Shown here piece by piece: positions 52,718 to 61,694 of a DNA stretch of 64,000 bases. The notes beneath the pieces were generated by a model, which had not been told where the DNA came from, made no database searches, and worked only from the letters and a program-made list of their open reading frames with translations. The stretch is taken from the NCBI RefSeq assembly GCF_914271485.1, contig NZ_CAJZAG010000005.1, positions 124,001-188,000 of the forward strand, in the 5' to 3' direction. This stretch comes from Cupriavidus pampae (GTDB lineage: Bacteria; Pseudomonadota; Gammaproteobacteria; Burkholderiales; Burkholderiaceae). Within the stretch, counting starts at the first letter, position 1, and each line of letters begins with the position of its first letter. Made by a program: the position numbers and the translations under genes.

Positions 52718-54181
52718 TCACGTGCCGCGCTGCACGCGTAGCACCTGTCCATTGCTCAGGATATAGAGTTCGCGCGCGGCATCGGTGCCGAACGAGAACA
52801 CGGTGCCCGGGATCGGCAACGCCCAGTCCACCGACTCGGTCACCACACCGTCCCGATAGGCGAAGCTCTGCAACCCGCCCGTGCACAGGTCAGTATAGAA
52901 ATACCGACCCTGCAGCTCCGGCACGGCACTGCCCCGATAGACGTAACCGCCCAGAATCGCGCAGCCGCCGCCGGCATGGCTATATTCGAACGCGGGCGGT
53001 GTCAGCCCCGTGGTATCGCAGGTTGCCGCCCCCACGCACGTGGTGCCTTCGGTACGATCCCAGCCGTAGTTGAGCCCGGCCGCGGTCGCCGGCATCACGT
53101 TGACCTCCTCGCGCGCGCCCTCGCCCACATCCGCGATATAGAGCAGCCCGGTGGTATCGAACGAGAACCGCCACGGATTGCGCAGGCCGCTGGCCCAGAT
53201 CTCGGCGCGGCCGCCCGCCCCGCCAGCGAACGGGTTGTCCGGCGGAATCGCATAGCTGCCGCCACGCACATCGAGGCGCAGGACCTTGCCCAGCAACGAC
53301 GCGGTGTTCTGCGCGTTGCCAGCCGGATCGTTCGCGCCGCCGCCATCACCGGTGGCCAGATACAGCATGCCGTCCGGGCCAAATGCAAGCTGACCGCCAT
53401 TATGGTTGGTGGCGCCCGGATGCGGAATCGACAGCAGTACGGTGCCGGTTGCGGCCGCCACGTTGGGATTGCCGGTCGAGACCTGATAGCGCGCCACGGT
53501 AATCGCGCCATCGGTCGCCGTGTAATACACGAAGAACCGGCCGTTGATTGCATAGTCCGGGTCGAATGCCATCGACAGCAGGCCGCGTTCGCCATCGGTC
53601 GTGGTCAGCGCGGAGATGTCGAGAAATGGCGTGGCAAGCGGCGTGGCGGGTGGCGTGCTGTTGGGAATCACGCGGATACGCCCGGCGCGCTCGACCACGA
53701 ACAGCCGGGGATCGTTGGCTGGCGCGGCCAGAAAGATCGGCGCCGTGAGCCCGCTCGCCACTGCGGTCAGCGCGAGCCGAAAGGTCTGCGGCGCGCCGTA
53801 CGTCACCGTCACGGCAGGCGACGTCGCGCCGCCGACGCTAGCGGTCTGGCTCGGCTGTGCGGCGCTATAGAGCGAGGTGCCATTGAGGACGTTGTCGCTG
53901 GCAATGGTGTAGGTGCCGGCGGCCAGCCCGGTCAATGTCGTCGTGGCAGTCACGGCGCGAGCAAAACCGTCGGGGCCCGTCACCGACACATTGGCCAGCG
54001 TACCGGTCGGCAGACCGGATACCGTCAGCGCAAGCGTGCCAGTGCCCGGCGCACCGGGGGTGACCGGGTTGCCCGGACTCCCCGCCGAATTACTATCGCC
54101 GCCGCCACCACCACAGGCGGAGAGCCAGAGCACGCATGCACCGAGTACGAGACACGACAACTGCCGGATGACGGAAACCAT
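52718..54181 (-). CDS. PQQ-type glucose/sorbosone dehydrogenase lipoprotein
   Basis: 487 residues from ATG 54181 (GGAG upstream). The lipobox LSAC is near residue 23, followed by a Gly/Asp/Ser-rich linker and a roughly 95-residue carboxypeptidase-regulatory-like beta domain. The six-bladed propeller of soluble glucose dehydrogenases then begins (SGLTAPIFLAAPANDPRLFV, ERGLLSMAFDPDY, TNHNGGQLAFGPDGMLYLATGDGG, ASGLRNPWRFSFD). The His-Asn-Gly-Gly and Arg-Asn-Pro-Trp motifs bind PQQ and sugar in characterised relatives. It probably oxidises a sugar or alcohol at the cell surface. Confidence 0.9.
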   Translation of the reverse strand: MVSVIRQLSCLVLGACVLWLSACGGGGGDSNSAGSPGNPVTPGAPGTGTLALTVSGLPTGTLANVSVTGPDGFARAVTATTTLTGLAAGTYTIASDNVLNGTSLYSAAQPSQTASVGGATSPAVTVTYGAPQTFRLALTAVASGLTAPIFLAAPANDPRLFVVERAGRIRVIPNSTPPATPLATPFLDISALTTTDGERGLLSMAFDPDYAINGRFFVYYTATDGAITVARYQVSTGNPNVAAATGTVLLSIPHPGATNHNGGQLAFGPDGMLYLATGDGGGANDPAGNAQNTASLLGKVLRLDVRGGSYAIPPDNPFAGGAGGRAEIWASGLRNPWRFSFDTTGLLYIADVGEGAREEVNVMPATAAGLNYGWDRTEGTTCVGAATCDTTGLTPPAFEYSHAGGGCAILGGYVYRGSAVPELQGRYFYTDLCTGGLQSFAYRDGVVTESVDWALPIPGTVFSFGTDAARELYILSNGQVLRVQRGT

Positions 54182-54402
54182 AGCGCTCTCCAATATATTC
54201 TTCGCAGAATTGAAAGAACCGCAGGACAGATTTACATCGCGCTGAAAATAAACGACTGTTTCAGCGGTGCCGAGACGGGAAAATGACGAGGCGATTCGGT
54301 TAAAGCAATTTACTGACCCGAATATGACCGGAAATTGATCTGGATTGAATTGCGTTCGTGGCGCGTCTGTACCATCGCCGTCATTCCTCCCTATGGACCG
54401 CA

Positions 54403-54690
54403 ATGAGACCCGACGACCCGAAACCCACGATGCCGCCGAGCATGCTGTTCCACGGCACGGCCAACCGCTTTATCACGTCCATCCTCGCAGAGGGCTTACT
54501 GCCCGGCTGTCGCAGTCACGTGCATCTTGCTCAGGACCCGCACAAGGCGGCGGTGGTGGGGCAGCGCTATGGGCAGGCGGTGGTGCTGACAGTGCATGCG
54601 TTGCGCATGCATGATCAGGGCTTTCGCTTCTATCAGGACGACGACGGCAACTGGCTGACCGAGCATGTGCCGGCCTGCTTCATTCGTTGA
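54403..54690 (+). CDS. Minimal KptA-like ADP-ribosyltransferase domain, N-terminal lobe absent
   Basis: 95 residues from ATG 54403. The sequence PSMLFHGTANRFITSILAEG, then RSHVHLAQDPHKAAVVGQRY, VVLTVHALRMHDQGFRFYQD and NWLTEHVPACFI follows the C-terminal half of RNA 2'-phosphotransferase (KptA/Tpt1) closely. The N-terminal RNA-binding lobe of about 85 residues, with its LRHxP motif, is missing, and translations of the upstream 220 bases do not contain it. Full KptA is about 180 residues. It may be a decayed gene, a minimal enzyme or a non-catalytic NAD binder. A good terminator follows and the frame is intact, arguing that it is maintained. Confidence 0.8.
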   Translation: MRPDDPKPTMPPSMLFHGTANRFITSILAEGLLPGCRSHVHLAQDPHKAAVVGQRYGQAVVLTVHALRMHDQGFRFYQDDDGNWLTEHVPACFIR

Positions 54691-54702
54691 CCGATCAAAG
54701 CA

Positions 54703-54730
54703 AAACGCCGGACCCAAGTGTCCGGCGTTT
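54703..54730. terminator. Bidirectional terminator between the KptA-like and DUF2968 genes
   Basis: AAACGCCGGAC and GTCCGGCGTTT form an 11-bp perfect stem with a 6-nt loop. A-rich and T-rich ends make it usable from both strands. Confidence 0.8.
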
Positions 54731-54779
54731 GCATCCGCTGCGAGAAGCGCGAAGAGAAGCGGGAAGCGCAGCGAGAGAA

Positions 54780-55445
54780 TCAGCGCGTACGCGTGACCGT
54801 GCCGCTGGTCTTCTCCTGCTGCTGCAGGCGGGCGATACGGCTCATGGTTTCCCTGAGCTCGGCCTGCGCCGCGCCCTGCTGCGCCTGCAGGTCCTGCACC
54901 TGGCTGCGCTCTTCCTGGCCGCGCTCGGCTGCAAGCTTGGCCTGTTCCTGCGCCACGCCGACATCGGCCTCGAGACGGCGCTCGACTTCGCGTGCGGCCA
55001 CCAGCTTCTGCACGACCTGCGACTTCTGCGTTTCCACGCGCGCGCGCTGCATCTCCACGTCCGACAACCGCTCGGTCTGGCGCACGAACATCGCGTAGTT
55101 GGCGTTGGCGCGTACCTCGTCACCGGTGCGGATCACGCGCCAGTAATTGCCCTGCTGCATCAGCGCGATGTAGTACTTGCCAAGCTGGCGATCGAACAGC
55201 AGTTGCGCCTCGTAGCTGCCGTTGGCGGTCTTGCGTAGCGCGGCGACGGTACCGCCGCCGATGCGCTGCTGCAGTTCCTGCGCGGTGCCGGCGCTGCTCG
55301 CGTCGACGGCCACCACGACCGGCTGCTGCGCCTGATCCTTGTTCGGAGCGTCCGCGCTTTGCGCGAATGCTGTCTGCCCCGCCGCCAGCAACATCGCCAC
55401 GGCAAAGCCCGATACGGCCATCGGTCGACCGATCAACTTCGTCAT
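54780..55445 (-). CDS. DUF2968-family exported protein
   Basis: 221 residues from ATG 55445 with AGGA upstream. Signal peptide to about residue 30 (TAFAQ). The DUF2968 core reads LLFDRQLGKYYIALMQQGNY followed by WRVIRTGDEVRANANY. The C-terminal 100 residues are a long Glu/Gln/Arg-rich coiled coil. The family is found mainly in Burkholderiales and its function is unknown. Periplasmic localisation and the coiled coil suggest a structural or scaffolding role. Monocistronic. Confidence 0.85.
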   Translation of the reverse strand: MTKLIGRPMAVSGFAVAMLLAAGQTAFAQSADAPNKDQAQQPVVVAVDASSAGTAQELQQRIGGGTVAALRKTANGSYEAQLLFDRQLGKYYIALMQQGNYWRVIRTGDEVRANANYAMFVRQTERLSDVEMQRARVETQKSQVVQKLVAAREVERRLEADVGVAQEQAKLAAERGQEERSQVQDLQAQQGAAQAELRETMSRIARLQQQEKTSGTVTRTR

Positions 55446-55671
55446 ATTCCTATTCCCCCCATTCGGAAAGGCCCCGTCAGCACGAGGCAAACCACTACAC
55501 CGTGCCGCCTTTGCGCAAATCCCCCGTGTAAAGTCGGGCTCGGCGTATTAACGGCTGGGATTTGTCATAGCTTTAGTCCCCGGCTGCGGATTTTGTCAGA
55601 AATGACCGTCGAATAGTGATCTTTTGCATTCGCGCCACAGTGGCGCAATCCGCGGATATCGCGCAAAAAAC

Positions 55672-55712
55672 AAAAAAGGCGGCCCGCGCGTTTGCGCATG
55701 ACCGCCTTTTTT
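55672..55712. terminator. Bidirectional terminator downstream of the ggt-Bug-GAF operon
   Basis: AAAAAAGGCGG and CCGCCTTTTTT flank a 19-nt loop that can itself pair partly (GCGCG/TGCGC). It starts 32 bases after the GAF-gene stop. Confidence 0.82.
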
Positions 55713-55743
55713 AGGGGCAATCGCTCGCCTAAGTTGGCGAGGA

Positions 55744-56310
55744 CTATCGCTGCTGCCTTGTACGCAAGCCAAGCACCCCCGGCAACGCGAGCTGTCCGAG
55801 CAACCGAAGCGCGGCCACCTGAGCCGGGCTCCACCCGTCGCCGCCGGCCAGGTAATTGAAGGTGCCAATCACGCGTCCCGCGTGGCACAGCGGCACGTTG
55901 ACCACGCCGCGCAGACCCAGGTCGCGAATCAGGGCAATGTCGTCGAATACCGCCGACAGCGCCTCGTCGCCCTCGCCCACAAACACTTCGCCGCGCTGCA
56001 GCAACTGCCGCGTCCACGGCGTATCGCCCTTGGTCTTGGTGCCGCCGACCGGATATGCCACCGTGTCCGACGACCACAGCCGTTCGATCGTGGCAGTGTC
56101 CGCATGCCAGGCGTTGATCGTCAGCAGGCCGGGCCCGAGCAGCCCGAGCGTGGCGCCGCCGACGGCGTCGAACACATCGGCTGGCGCTTCGGCACCGCGC
56201 AGCGCGTCGCACAGGCGCTCGACCTCCGCGACGGCCAGCAGCGCGAGGTCGTCGAAATCCTTACCCTCGCCGCCCGCACCGAATGCCGGATTCGCGCGCG
56301 CATTCGTCAT
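55744..56310 (-). CDS. GAF-domain protein
   Basis: 188 residues. A single GAF domain spans about residues 25-175 (LALLAVAEVERLCDALRGAE; GDTPWTRQLLQRGEVFVGEG; LIRDLGLRGVVNVPLCHAGR, VIGTFNYLAG). No HTH, kinase or cyclase domain is attached, so it is a stand-alone small-molecule sensor or a catabolic accessory. Its ATG overlaps the stop of the Bug gene (ATGA), making it the third gene of the ggt operon. Confidence 0.85.
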   Translation of the reverse strand: MTNARANPAFGAGGEGKDFDDLALLAVAEVERLCDALRGAEAPADVFDAVGGATLGLLGPGLLTINAWHADTATIERLWSSDTVAYPVGGTKTKGDTPWTRQLLQRGEVFVGEGDEALSAVFDDIALIRDLGLRGVVNVPLCHAGRVIGTFNYLAGGDGWSPAQVAALRLLGQLALPGVLGLRTRQQR

Positions 56311-57284
56311 TCCGCCTGAATCCCCAGTTCGCGGATCAGCTTGCCGTAGCGGTCCGCATCGCGGCGCAGGATCTTGCCGAACTCCTGCGGCGTCGACGTC
56401 GCCGTCTCCACGCCAATCTTTTCCATCTGCGCCTTCACTTCCGGCAGCGTCATCACCTTGTTGATCTCGGCATTGAGGCGCTTGACCAGATCCGCGGGCA
56501 TGCCCTTGGGGCCGAAGGCACCGTACCAGACCGACAGCTCATAGCCGGGCAGCGTCTCGGCGACGGTCGGCACATTCGGCAGCAGCGGCGAGCGCTTGGC
56601 CTCGGTTACCGCGAGCAGGCGCAGCTTGCCAGCGTTCACGTGCGGCAGCGTCTGCGTGCCGGCCGAGAACAGCAGTTGGGTCTGGCCCGCGACCAGATCC
56701 ACCACCGCCGGGGCACCGCCCTTGTACGGCACGTGCAGCATGTCGATGCCCGCCATCTTGGCGAACAGCACCGCGCTCAGGTGATTGGTCGAACCCGAAC
56801 CAGCCGTCGCGTACGCGAGCTTGCCCGGGTGCGCCTTGGCGTAGGCGATCAGTTCCTTCACGTTGTTGGCCGGCACCGACGGATGCACCACCATCGTGTT
56901 GGTCACGTAGGCCACCAGACCCAGCGGCGTGAAGTCTTCCACGCCCTTGAACGGCATCTTCGGCATCAGCGCGGGATTCATCGCGTGCGTGCTCATCGAA
57001 CCGATCAGGAGCGTGTAGCCGTCCGGCTGCGCGCGCGCGACGAAGGCCGAACCGATATTGCCCGAGGCACCTGGGCGGTTATCGACGATCACCGGCTGGC
57101 CCAGCTGCTTGGTCAGGTGTTCGGACAGCACGCGCGCGAGGATGTCGGTGGAACCACCCGCTGCCCAGGGCACGATCAGCGTGATCGGCTTGGTCGGATA
57201 CGCATCGGCCGCGCCCGCGGCGGTGGCCATGCACAGTGCCAGCGCGGCCATACCGCGCAGCAGGCTCTTGATTACGGACGTCAT
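56307..57284 (-). CDS. Bug-family (TctC-like) periplasmic solute receptor
   Basis: 325 residues with a Sec signal (to about AAGAADAYP). Bug hallmarks: YPTKPITLIVPWAAGGSTDI, VDNRPGASGNIGSAFVARAQ, PDGYTLLIGS, HVPYKGGAPAVVDLVAGQTQ. Such receptors bind carboxylates or amides such as glutamate, aspartate or nicotinate. Most are orphans without TctAB membrane subunits, as here. Its position between ggt and the GAF gene suggests it senses or delivers a product or substrate of the gamma-glutamyl enzyme. Confidence 0.94.
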   Translation of the reverse strand: MTSVIKSLLRGMAALALCMATAAGAADAYPTKPITLIVPWAAGGSTDILARVLSEHLTKQLGQPVIVDNRPGASGNIGSAFVARAQPDGYTLLIGSMSTHAMNPALMPKMPFKGVEDFTPLGLVAYVTNTMVVHPSVPANNVKELIAYAKAHPGKLAYATAGSGSTNHLSAVLFAKMAGIDMLHVPYKGGAPAVVDLVAGQTQLLFSAGTQTLPHVNAGKLRLLAVTEAKRSPLLPNVPTVAETLPGYELSVWYGAFGPKGMPADLVKRLNAEINKVMTLPEVKAQMEKIGVETATSTPQEFGKILRRDADRYGKLIRELGIQAE

Positions 57285-57381
57285 GTTTCAACTCCCTGTC
57301 GTGTTGCGGCAAGCTCGTGCGCGCCGCGGGTTTTGTCTGAGTTGTCTCTTGTTTTCGTTATAGGTTTCGTATGCGGCCGGC

Positions 57382-59214
57382 TCAACGGCCCACCGCGTAG
57401 CCCTGCATACCGCGCGCGTTGGCTCCCGCGCGCAGCACCAATCGTCCGCGGCTGTCGCGCTCGCGTGTGGCGGCCGACATGCGGCCTTCGGACCAGTCGT
57501 CGCCGACGCGCACGTCGTGTCCGCGCGCGCGCAGCCCGGCAATCGTGTCCGCCGGCAGCCGACCTTCCACGCTCAAGCGGTTCAACACGGTCTGGCGCGG
57601 CCAGAACGAGCCCGGGAAATGGTCGATGTGCCAGGCTGGCGCATCGATCGCTTCCTGCAGGTTCATGCCGTGAACCGCGTGCCGCAGGAAGAATGCCAGC
57701 GACCATTGATCCTGCTGATCGCCACCCGGCGTGCCAAACACCATGTACGGCTCGCCATCGCGCAGCGCGAGCGACGGCGACAGCGTGGTGCACGGCCGTT
57801 TGCCCGGCGCGAGCGAGTTCGGCAAACCCGGCTCCAGCCACGTCATCTGCAGGCGCGTATTGAGCGCGAAGCCCAGCGACGGGATGGTCGGGCTCGACGA
57901 CAGCCAGCCGCCCGACGGCGTGGCCGCGACCATATTGCCGTGGCGGTCGATCACGTCGATATGGCAGGTATCGCCAACGAACAGTTCGCGCTCGGCCCAT
58001 TCGCTGACGGGGGGCAGCGAGGCAAAGGTAGGTTCGCCAATGCCGAAGCGCACGTCGGCACTGGCGAGCGTGCGCTCGGCCACGCCCAGGTCCGGCAGTC
58101 GCGGCGCCATGCCATTGAGCAGCGTGCCGGCATCGATCGCGGTGGCGGCGTTGTTGCCGATGCGCGCCGCGCGGAAGGCCAGATACGCGGGGTCGAGCAG
58201 CGCGGACAGTTGCGAAGGCACGAAATCGGGGTCGCCATACCAGGCCAGGCGATCCGCCATCGCGAGCTTGGCCGCTTCGGCCACGCGATGCACGAATTCG
58301 ATCGAGGTCGGCGCATGTGCTTCCAGTCCGGCGTGGCGCAGGATGCCGAGCTGTTGCAGGAAGGCCGGGCCCTGACTCCAGATATCGCACTTGGCAACCG
58401 TGTAGCGACCGAAGTCCATGGTCGCGGGCGCTTCCACCGTCGGCGCCCAGTTGGCCATGTCGTCGTAGCGCAGCAGACCCGTGTGGCGCTCGCCGGTGGT
58501 GTCGCGCACTGGCGTGGTGCGGCAGTAGGCGTCGATTTCCTTCGCGACAAAGCCCCGGTACCAACAGTCCATGGCCGCGTCGATCTGCGCTTCGCGCGTG
58601 TCGGCCGCGCCCATCGCGGTCTCGACGATGCGTGTGTACGTATCGGCCAGCACCGGCAGCGTATGGAGGCTACCGGGGCGCGGCACCTTGCCGTCGGGCA
58701 GCCACGTCTCGGCCGAGCTGTGCCACTCGTCGCGGAACAGCGACTGCACCGCGAGAATCGCCTGCGAGATGCGCGGCACCAGCGGGAAACCGTTGCGCGC
58801 GTAGCCGATGACGGGTGCCAGCACCTCGGCGACCGACCACGTGCCGTGATCGCGCAGCATCGTCAGCCATGCGCCGAACGCGCCGGGCACGGTGGCTGGC
58901 ATCAGGCCGATGCCGGGCATCATTTCAAGACCCATGGCGCGCATCGCGGCGGGATCGGCCAGCGCGGGCGCGGGGCCCTGCCCGCAGACCGAGCGCACCG
59001 CGCGCTCGCGCTCGCTCCAGAACAGGATCGGCACTTCGCCGCCCGGGCCGTTCAGATGCGGCTCCACGACCTGCAGCACAAAGCCGGCGGCGACCGCGGC
59101 ATCGAACGCATTGCCGCCGCGCTCGAGCACGCCCATGGCGGTCTGCGTAGCCAGCCAGTGCGTGGAGGCGGCCACACCGAAGGTGCCGACGATTTCCGGA
59201 CGGGTAGTGAACAT
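57382..59214 (-). CDS. ggt: Gamma-glutamyltransferase-family Ntn hydrolase
   Basis: 610 residues. It begins directly with the family core (GVAASTHWLATQTAMGVLER, GGNAFDAAVAAGFVLQVVEP, GPGGEVPILFW) and has no signal peptide, so it is probably cytosolic, unlike E. coli GGT. The self-cleavage Thr is expected in GDTCHIDVIDRHGNMVAATP, the start of the small subunit. PSGGWL and GTPGGDQQDQW follow. It may act on gamma-glutamyl amides or, like cephalosporin acylases of the family, on another amide. First gene of the ggt-Bug-GAF operon, divergent from a LysR gene. Confidence 0.9.
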   Translation of the reverse strand: MFTTRPEIVGTFGVAASTHWLATQTAMGVLERGGNAFDAAVAAGFVLQVVEPHLNGPGGEVPILFWSERERAVRSVCGQGPAPALADPAAMRAMGLEMMPGIGLMPATVPGAFGAWLTMLRDHGTWSVAEVLAPVIGYARNGFPLVPRISQAILAVQSLFRDEWHSSAETWLPDGKVPRPGSLHTLPVLADTYTRIVETAMGAADTREAQIDAAMDCWYRGFVAKEIDAYCRTTPVRDTTGERHTGLLRYDDMANWAPTVEAPATMDFGRYTVAKCDIWSQGPAFLQQLGILRHAGLEAHAPTSIEFVHRVAEAAKLAMADRLAWYGDPDFVPSQLSALLDPAYLAFRAARIGNNAATAIDAGTLLNGMAPRLPDLGVAERTLASADVRFGIGEPTFASLPPVSEWAERELFVGDTCHIDVIDRHGNMVAATPSGGWLSSSPTIPSLGFALNTRLQMTWLEPGLPNSLAPGKRPCTTLSPSLALRDGEPYMVFGTPGGDQQDQWSLAFFLRHAVHGMNLQEAIDAPAWHIDHFPGSFWPRQTVLNRLSVEGRLPADTIAGLRARGHDVRVGDDWSEGRMSAATRERDSRGRLVLRAGANARGMQGYAVGR

Positions 59215-59294
59215 GGACGTGAAAATTCCGTGGGATTGCTGCGCAGTATATGACTAGCGAATAACCGGCTTGCGCGATTTCATTATTGTGGTAT

Positions 59295-59320
59295 TACCAT
59301 TCGGTTATACCATTCGGTTA
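59295..59320. repeat. Perfect 13-bp tandem repeat in the ggt/LysR divergent promoter
   Basis: TACCATTCGGTTA occurs twice head to tail (59295-59307, 59308-59320). An inverted partial copy, AATAACCGG, lies about 35 bp away near 59260. Together they look like a LysR binding region. Confidence 0.65.
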
Positions 59321-59361
59321 CCCATACCAAGCTGCGCGGTTTCAGGCCGCCTGACTCTCAT

Positions 59362-60366
59362 ATGCCGCCCGCTTCTTCTCCCCCGCCCGTCGCGGCCATG
59401 CCGGCTCGCCCCCCGCGCCCCGCTCGCCCCAGTGCTTCCGACCAGCTGCTGCACAACGTGGTGTCGCGACTGCGGTTGCGCCATCTGCCGTTGCTGCTCG
59501 CGCTGGAGCGCCAGCGCTCGGTGTCACGTGTCGCGGCCGAGCTCGATCTGTCGCAGCCCGCGGTGACCAAGGCGCTGCGCGAGATCGAGGATATCTTCAT
59601 GACCCCGCTGTTCGAGCGCACGCGGCGCGGCCTGGAGCCCACCGCTACCGGTACGGCCGTATTGGCCCATGCGCGCGTGGCGCTCGCGGAAGCGGAGGCG
59701 CTCGGGCGCGAACTCACGGCGATCGAGGCCGGCCTGCGCGGGCGCCTGCGTCTGGGTGTGATTCCGTATGTATCGCGACCGGTGCTCGACGCCGCGTGCG
59801 CGTACGGGCTCGACCAGCAGCCGCGGCTCTCGGTGCTGGTGCGCGAGGGCACCACCGACGAGCTCGTCAATGCGCTGCGGCTGCATGAACTCGATTGCGT
59901 GATCGTGCGGTCGTTCTATGTGCCCGGCGAGGACATCGTGCAGGCTCCGCTCTATCGGGAGGAGCCGGTGCTCGTGGTACCGGCGCGCGCGGCGGAACGG
60001 CTCGCGCGTGGCACTCTCGACTGGCATCGGCTGGCGGAACTCGACTGGATCCTGCCGCCGCCGCACACGCCGGTACGCCGCACGATCAATACGATGTTCG
60101 CCACCGCCGGCGTGGCGCCACCGCTGCCGACCGTCGAAACCTACTCGATCAAAACCACCGCCACCCTGCTCCGCAGCCAGCCTGCCGCCATCACCATGGT
60201 GCCAAAATCGGTAGCCGCCGAACTCGTCGACGGCGGCGGCGCGGCGGTGCTGCCGTACACCCTGAGCTGGGACTTGCCGCCGGTAGGCATCATGTGGCGC
60301 CGCCAGGCGGAGCAGAACGAGGTGGTATCGGCGCTGGTGGCGGCGCTCCGCAAGGTGGTGGCGTAG
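59362..60366 (+). CDS. LysR-family regulator
   Basis: 334 residues from ATG 59362; Met13 is an alternative, since the first 25 residues are a Pro/Ala/Arg-rich extension. HTH RSVSRVAAELDLSQPAVTKA near 53, then the LysR substrate domain (GRLRLGVIPYVSRPVLDAAC; PVLVVPARAAERL). The type resembles GbpR/PcaQ-like regulators. Divergent from the ggt operon with 13-bp repeats between them, so it probably controls ggt-Bug-GAF. Confidence 0.93.
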   Translation: MPPASSPPPVAAMPARPPRPARPSASDQLLHNVVSRLRLRHLPLLLALERQRSVSRVAAELDLSQPAVTKALREIEDIFMTPLFERTRRGLEPTATGTAVLAHARVALAEAEALGRELTAIEAGLRGRLRLGVIPYVSRPVLDAACAYGLDQQPRLSVLVREGTTDELVNALRLHELDCVIVRSFYVPGEDIVQAPLYREEPVLVVPARAAERLARGTLDWHRLAELDWILPPPHTPVRRTINTMFATAGVAPPLPTVETYSIKTTATLLRSQPAAITMVPKSVAAELVDGGGAAVLPYTLSWDLPPVGIMWRRQAEQNEVVSALVAALRKVVA

Positions 60367-60387
60367 GGCACTCGCATATACTTCCGC

Positions 60388-61380
60388 ATGGCCTACGATC
60401 TCACCGACAAACTCGTCATCGGCATTTCCTCGCGCGCGCTGTTCGATCTCGAACTCGAGAACGGCATCTATCAGCGCGAAGGCGTCGCCGCGTACACCGC
60501 CTACCAGCGCGAACACGAGGACGAGCCGCTGCGCAACGGCACCGCGTTCCCGCTGGTGCGCGCGCTCCTCGAACTCAACGCATTGATCCCCGAGCGTCGC
60601 CTCGTCGAAGTCGTGGTGATCTCGCGCAATTCACCCGACACAGGGCTGCGTGCATTCAATGCGATCGAGGCCAGCAAGCTCGATATCACGCGCGCCGCGT
60701 TCACCGGCGGCGAGGCGATCGACCGCTATCTGCAGGCCTTCAAGGTAGACCTGTTCCTGTCCCGCGATGCCGCCGATGTGCAGGCCGCGATCGACGGCGG
60801 CGTGGCCGCGGCGCAGCTCTACGATGTGCCGCCCGACTACCAGGCGCCCGCCGGCCAGATTCGCATCGCGTTCGATGGCGACGCGGTGCTGTTCTCCACC
60901 GAGTCCGAACGCATCTACAAGCAGAAGGGGCTCGACGCGTTTATCCGCCACGAACAGCGCCATCGGCACAAGGCCATGACCGAGGGCCCGTTCGCCAAGC
61001 TGCTGCTGCGGCTGGCCGAGATCCAGCAGCATTTCCCGCCCGGTGAATGCCCAGTGCGCATCGCCATCGTCACGGCGCGCAACAGTCCCGCGCATACGCG
61101 CGTCATCCACACGCTGCGCGCGTGGAACGTGGCCATCGACGAAGCGTTCTTTCTCGGCGGCCTCGCCAAGGATCAGGTGTTGCACGCGTTCGGCGCGCAT
61201 ATGTTCTTCGATGATCAGGAGATGCACGTCGAGAGTGCGGCAGCAGTGGTGCCGTCGGGCCATGTCCCGTACAAGGGCGGACGGCTCATGGCAGCCCCGC
61301 GCAAACGGCGCACCGGAAAAATTGCCGCCGCCGAAGCCGAGACGTCGCACGAGGCAGACACCACACCCGACGCCGCATGA
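60388..61380 (+). CDS. 5'-nucleotidase, cytosolic 5_nucleotid (NT5C1-like) family
   Basis: 330 residues. Start [20 protein letters not shown], then [77 protein letters not shown] and [20 protein letters not shown]: the HAD-like blocks of cytosolic 5'-nucleotidase I, with DGD supplying metal-binding acids. It dephosphorylates nucleoside monophosphates. The C-terminal tail is basic and disordered. Its stop overlaps the ynfA start (ATGA). The LysR gene ends 21 bases upstream. Confidence 0.9.
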   Translation: MAYDLTDKLVIGISSRALFDLELENGIYQREGVAAYTAYQREHEDEPLRNGTAFPLVRALLELNALIPERRLVEVVVISRNSPDTGLRAFNAIEASKLDITRAAFTGGEAIDRYLQAFKVDLFLSRDAADVQAAIDGGVAAAQLYDVPPDYQAPAGQIRIAFDGDAVLFSTESERIYKQKGLDAFIRHEQRHRHKAMTEGPFAKLLLRLAEIQQHFPPGECPVRIAIVTARNSPAHTRVIHTLRAWNVAIDEAFFLGGLAKDQVLHAFGAHMFFDDQEMHVESAAAVVPSGHVPYKGGRLMAAPRKRRTGKIAAAEAETSHEADTTPDAA

Positions 61381-61694
61381 AAACCGTAGCGCTGTATCTG
61401 CTGACCGCGCTCGCGGAGATCCTCGGCTGCTATCTGCCGTACCTGTGGTTGCGTCAGGGCGCAAGCCCATGGCTGCTAGTGCCTGGCGCCGCATCGCTCG
61501 CGGTTTTCGCGTGGCTGCTGACGCTGCATCCCGATGCTTCGGGACGGGTATATGCCGCGTACGGCGGCGTCTATATCGCGGTGGCGATCTGCTGGCTCTG
61601 GGCCGTCGACGGCGTACGGCCAAGCCCGTGGGATATCGCCGGCGTGGCCGTAGCGGTCGCTGGCATGGCGATCATCGTGTTCCAGCCGCGCTGA
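61377..61694 (+). CDS. ynfA: YnfA/UPF0060 small membrane protein
   Basis: 105 residues, four membrane helices in the YnfA pattern ([54 protein letters not shown]). YnfA belongs to the SMR superfamily and has been linked to efflux of toxic compounds. It is translationally coupled to the nucleotidase by a 4-base overlap. Its last 23 bases overlap the 3' end of the convergent dehydrogenase gene. Confidence 0.93.
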   Translation: MKTVALYLLTALAEILGCYLPYLWLRQGASPWLLVPGAASLAVFAWLLTLHPDASGRVYAAYGGVYIAVAICWLWAVDGVRPSPWDIAGVAVAVAGMAIIVFQPR

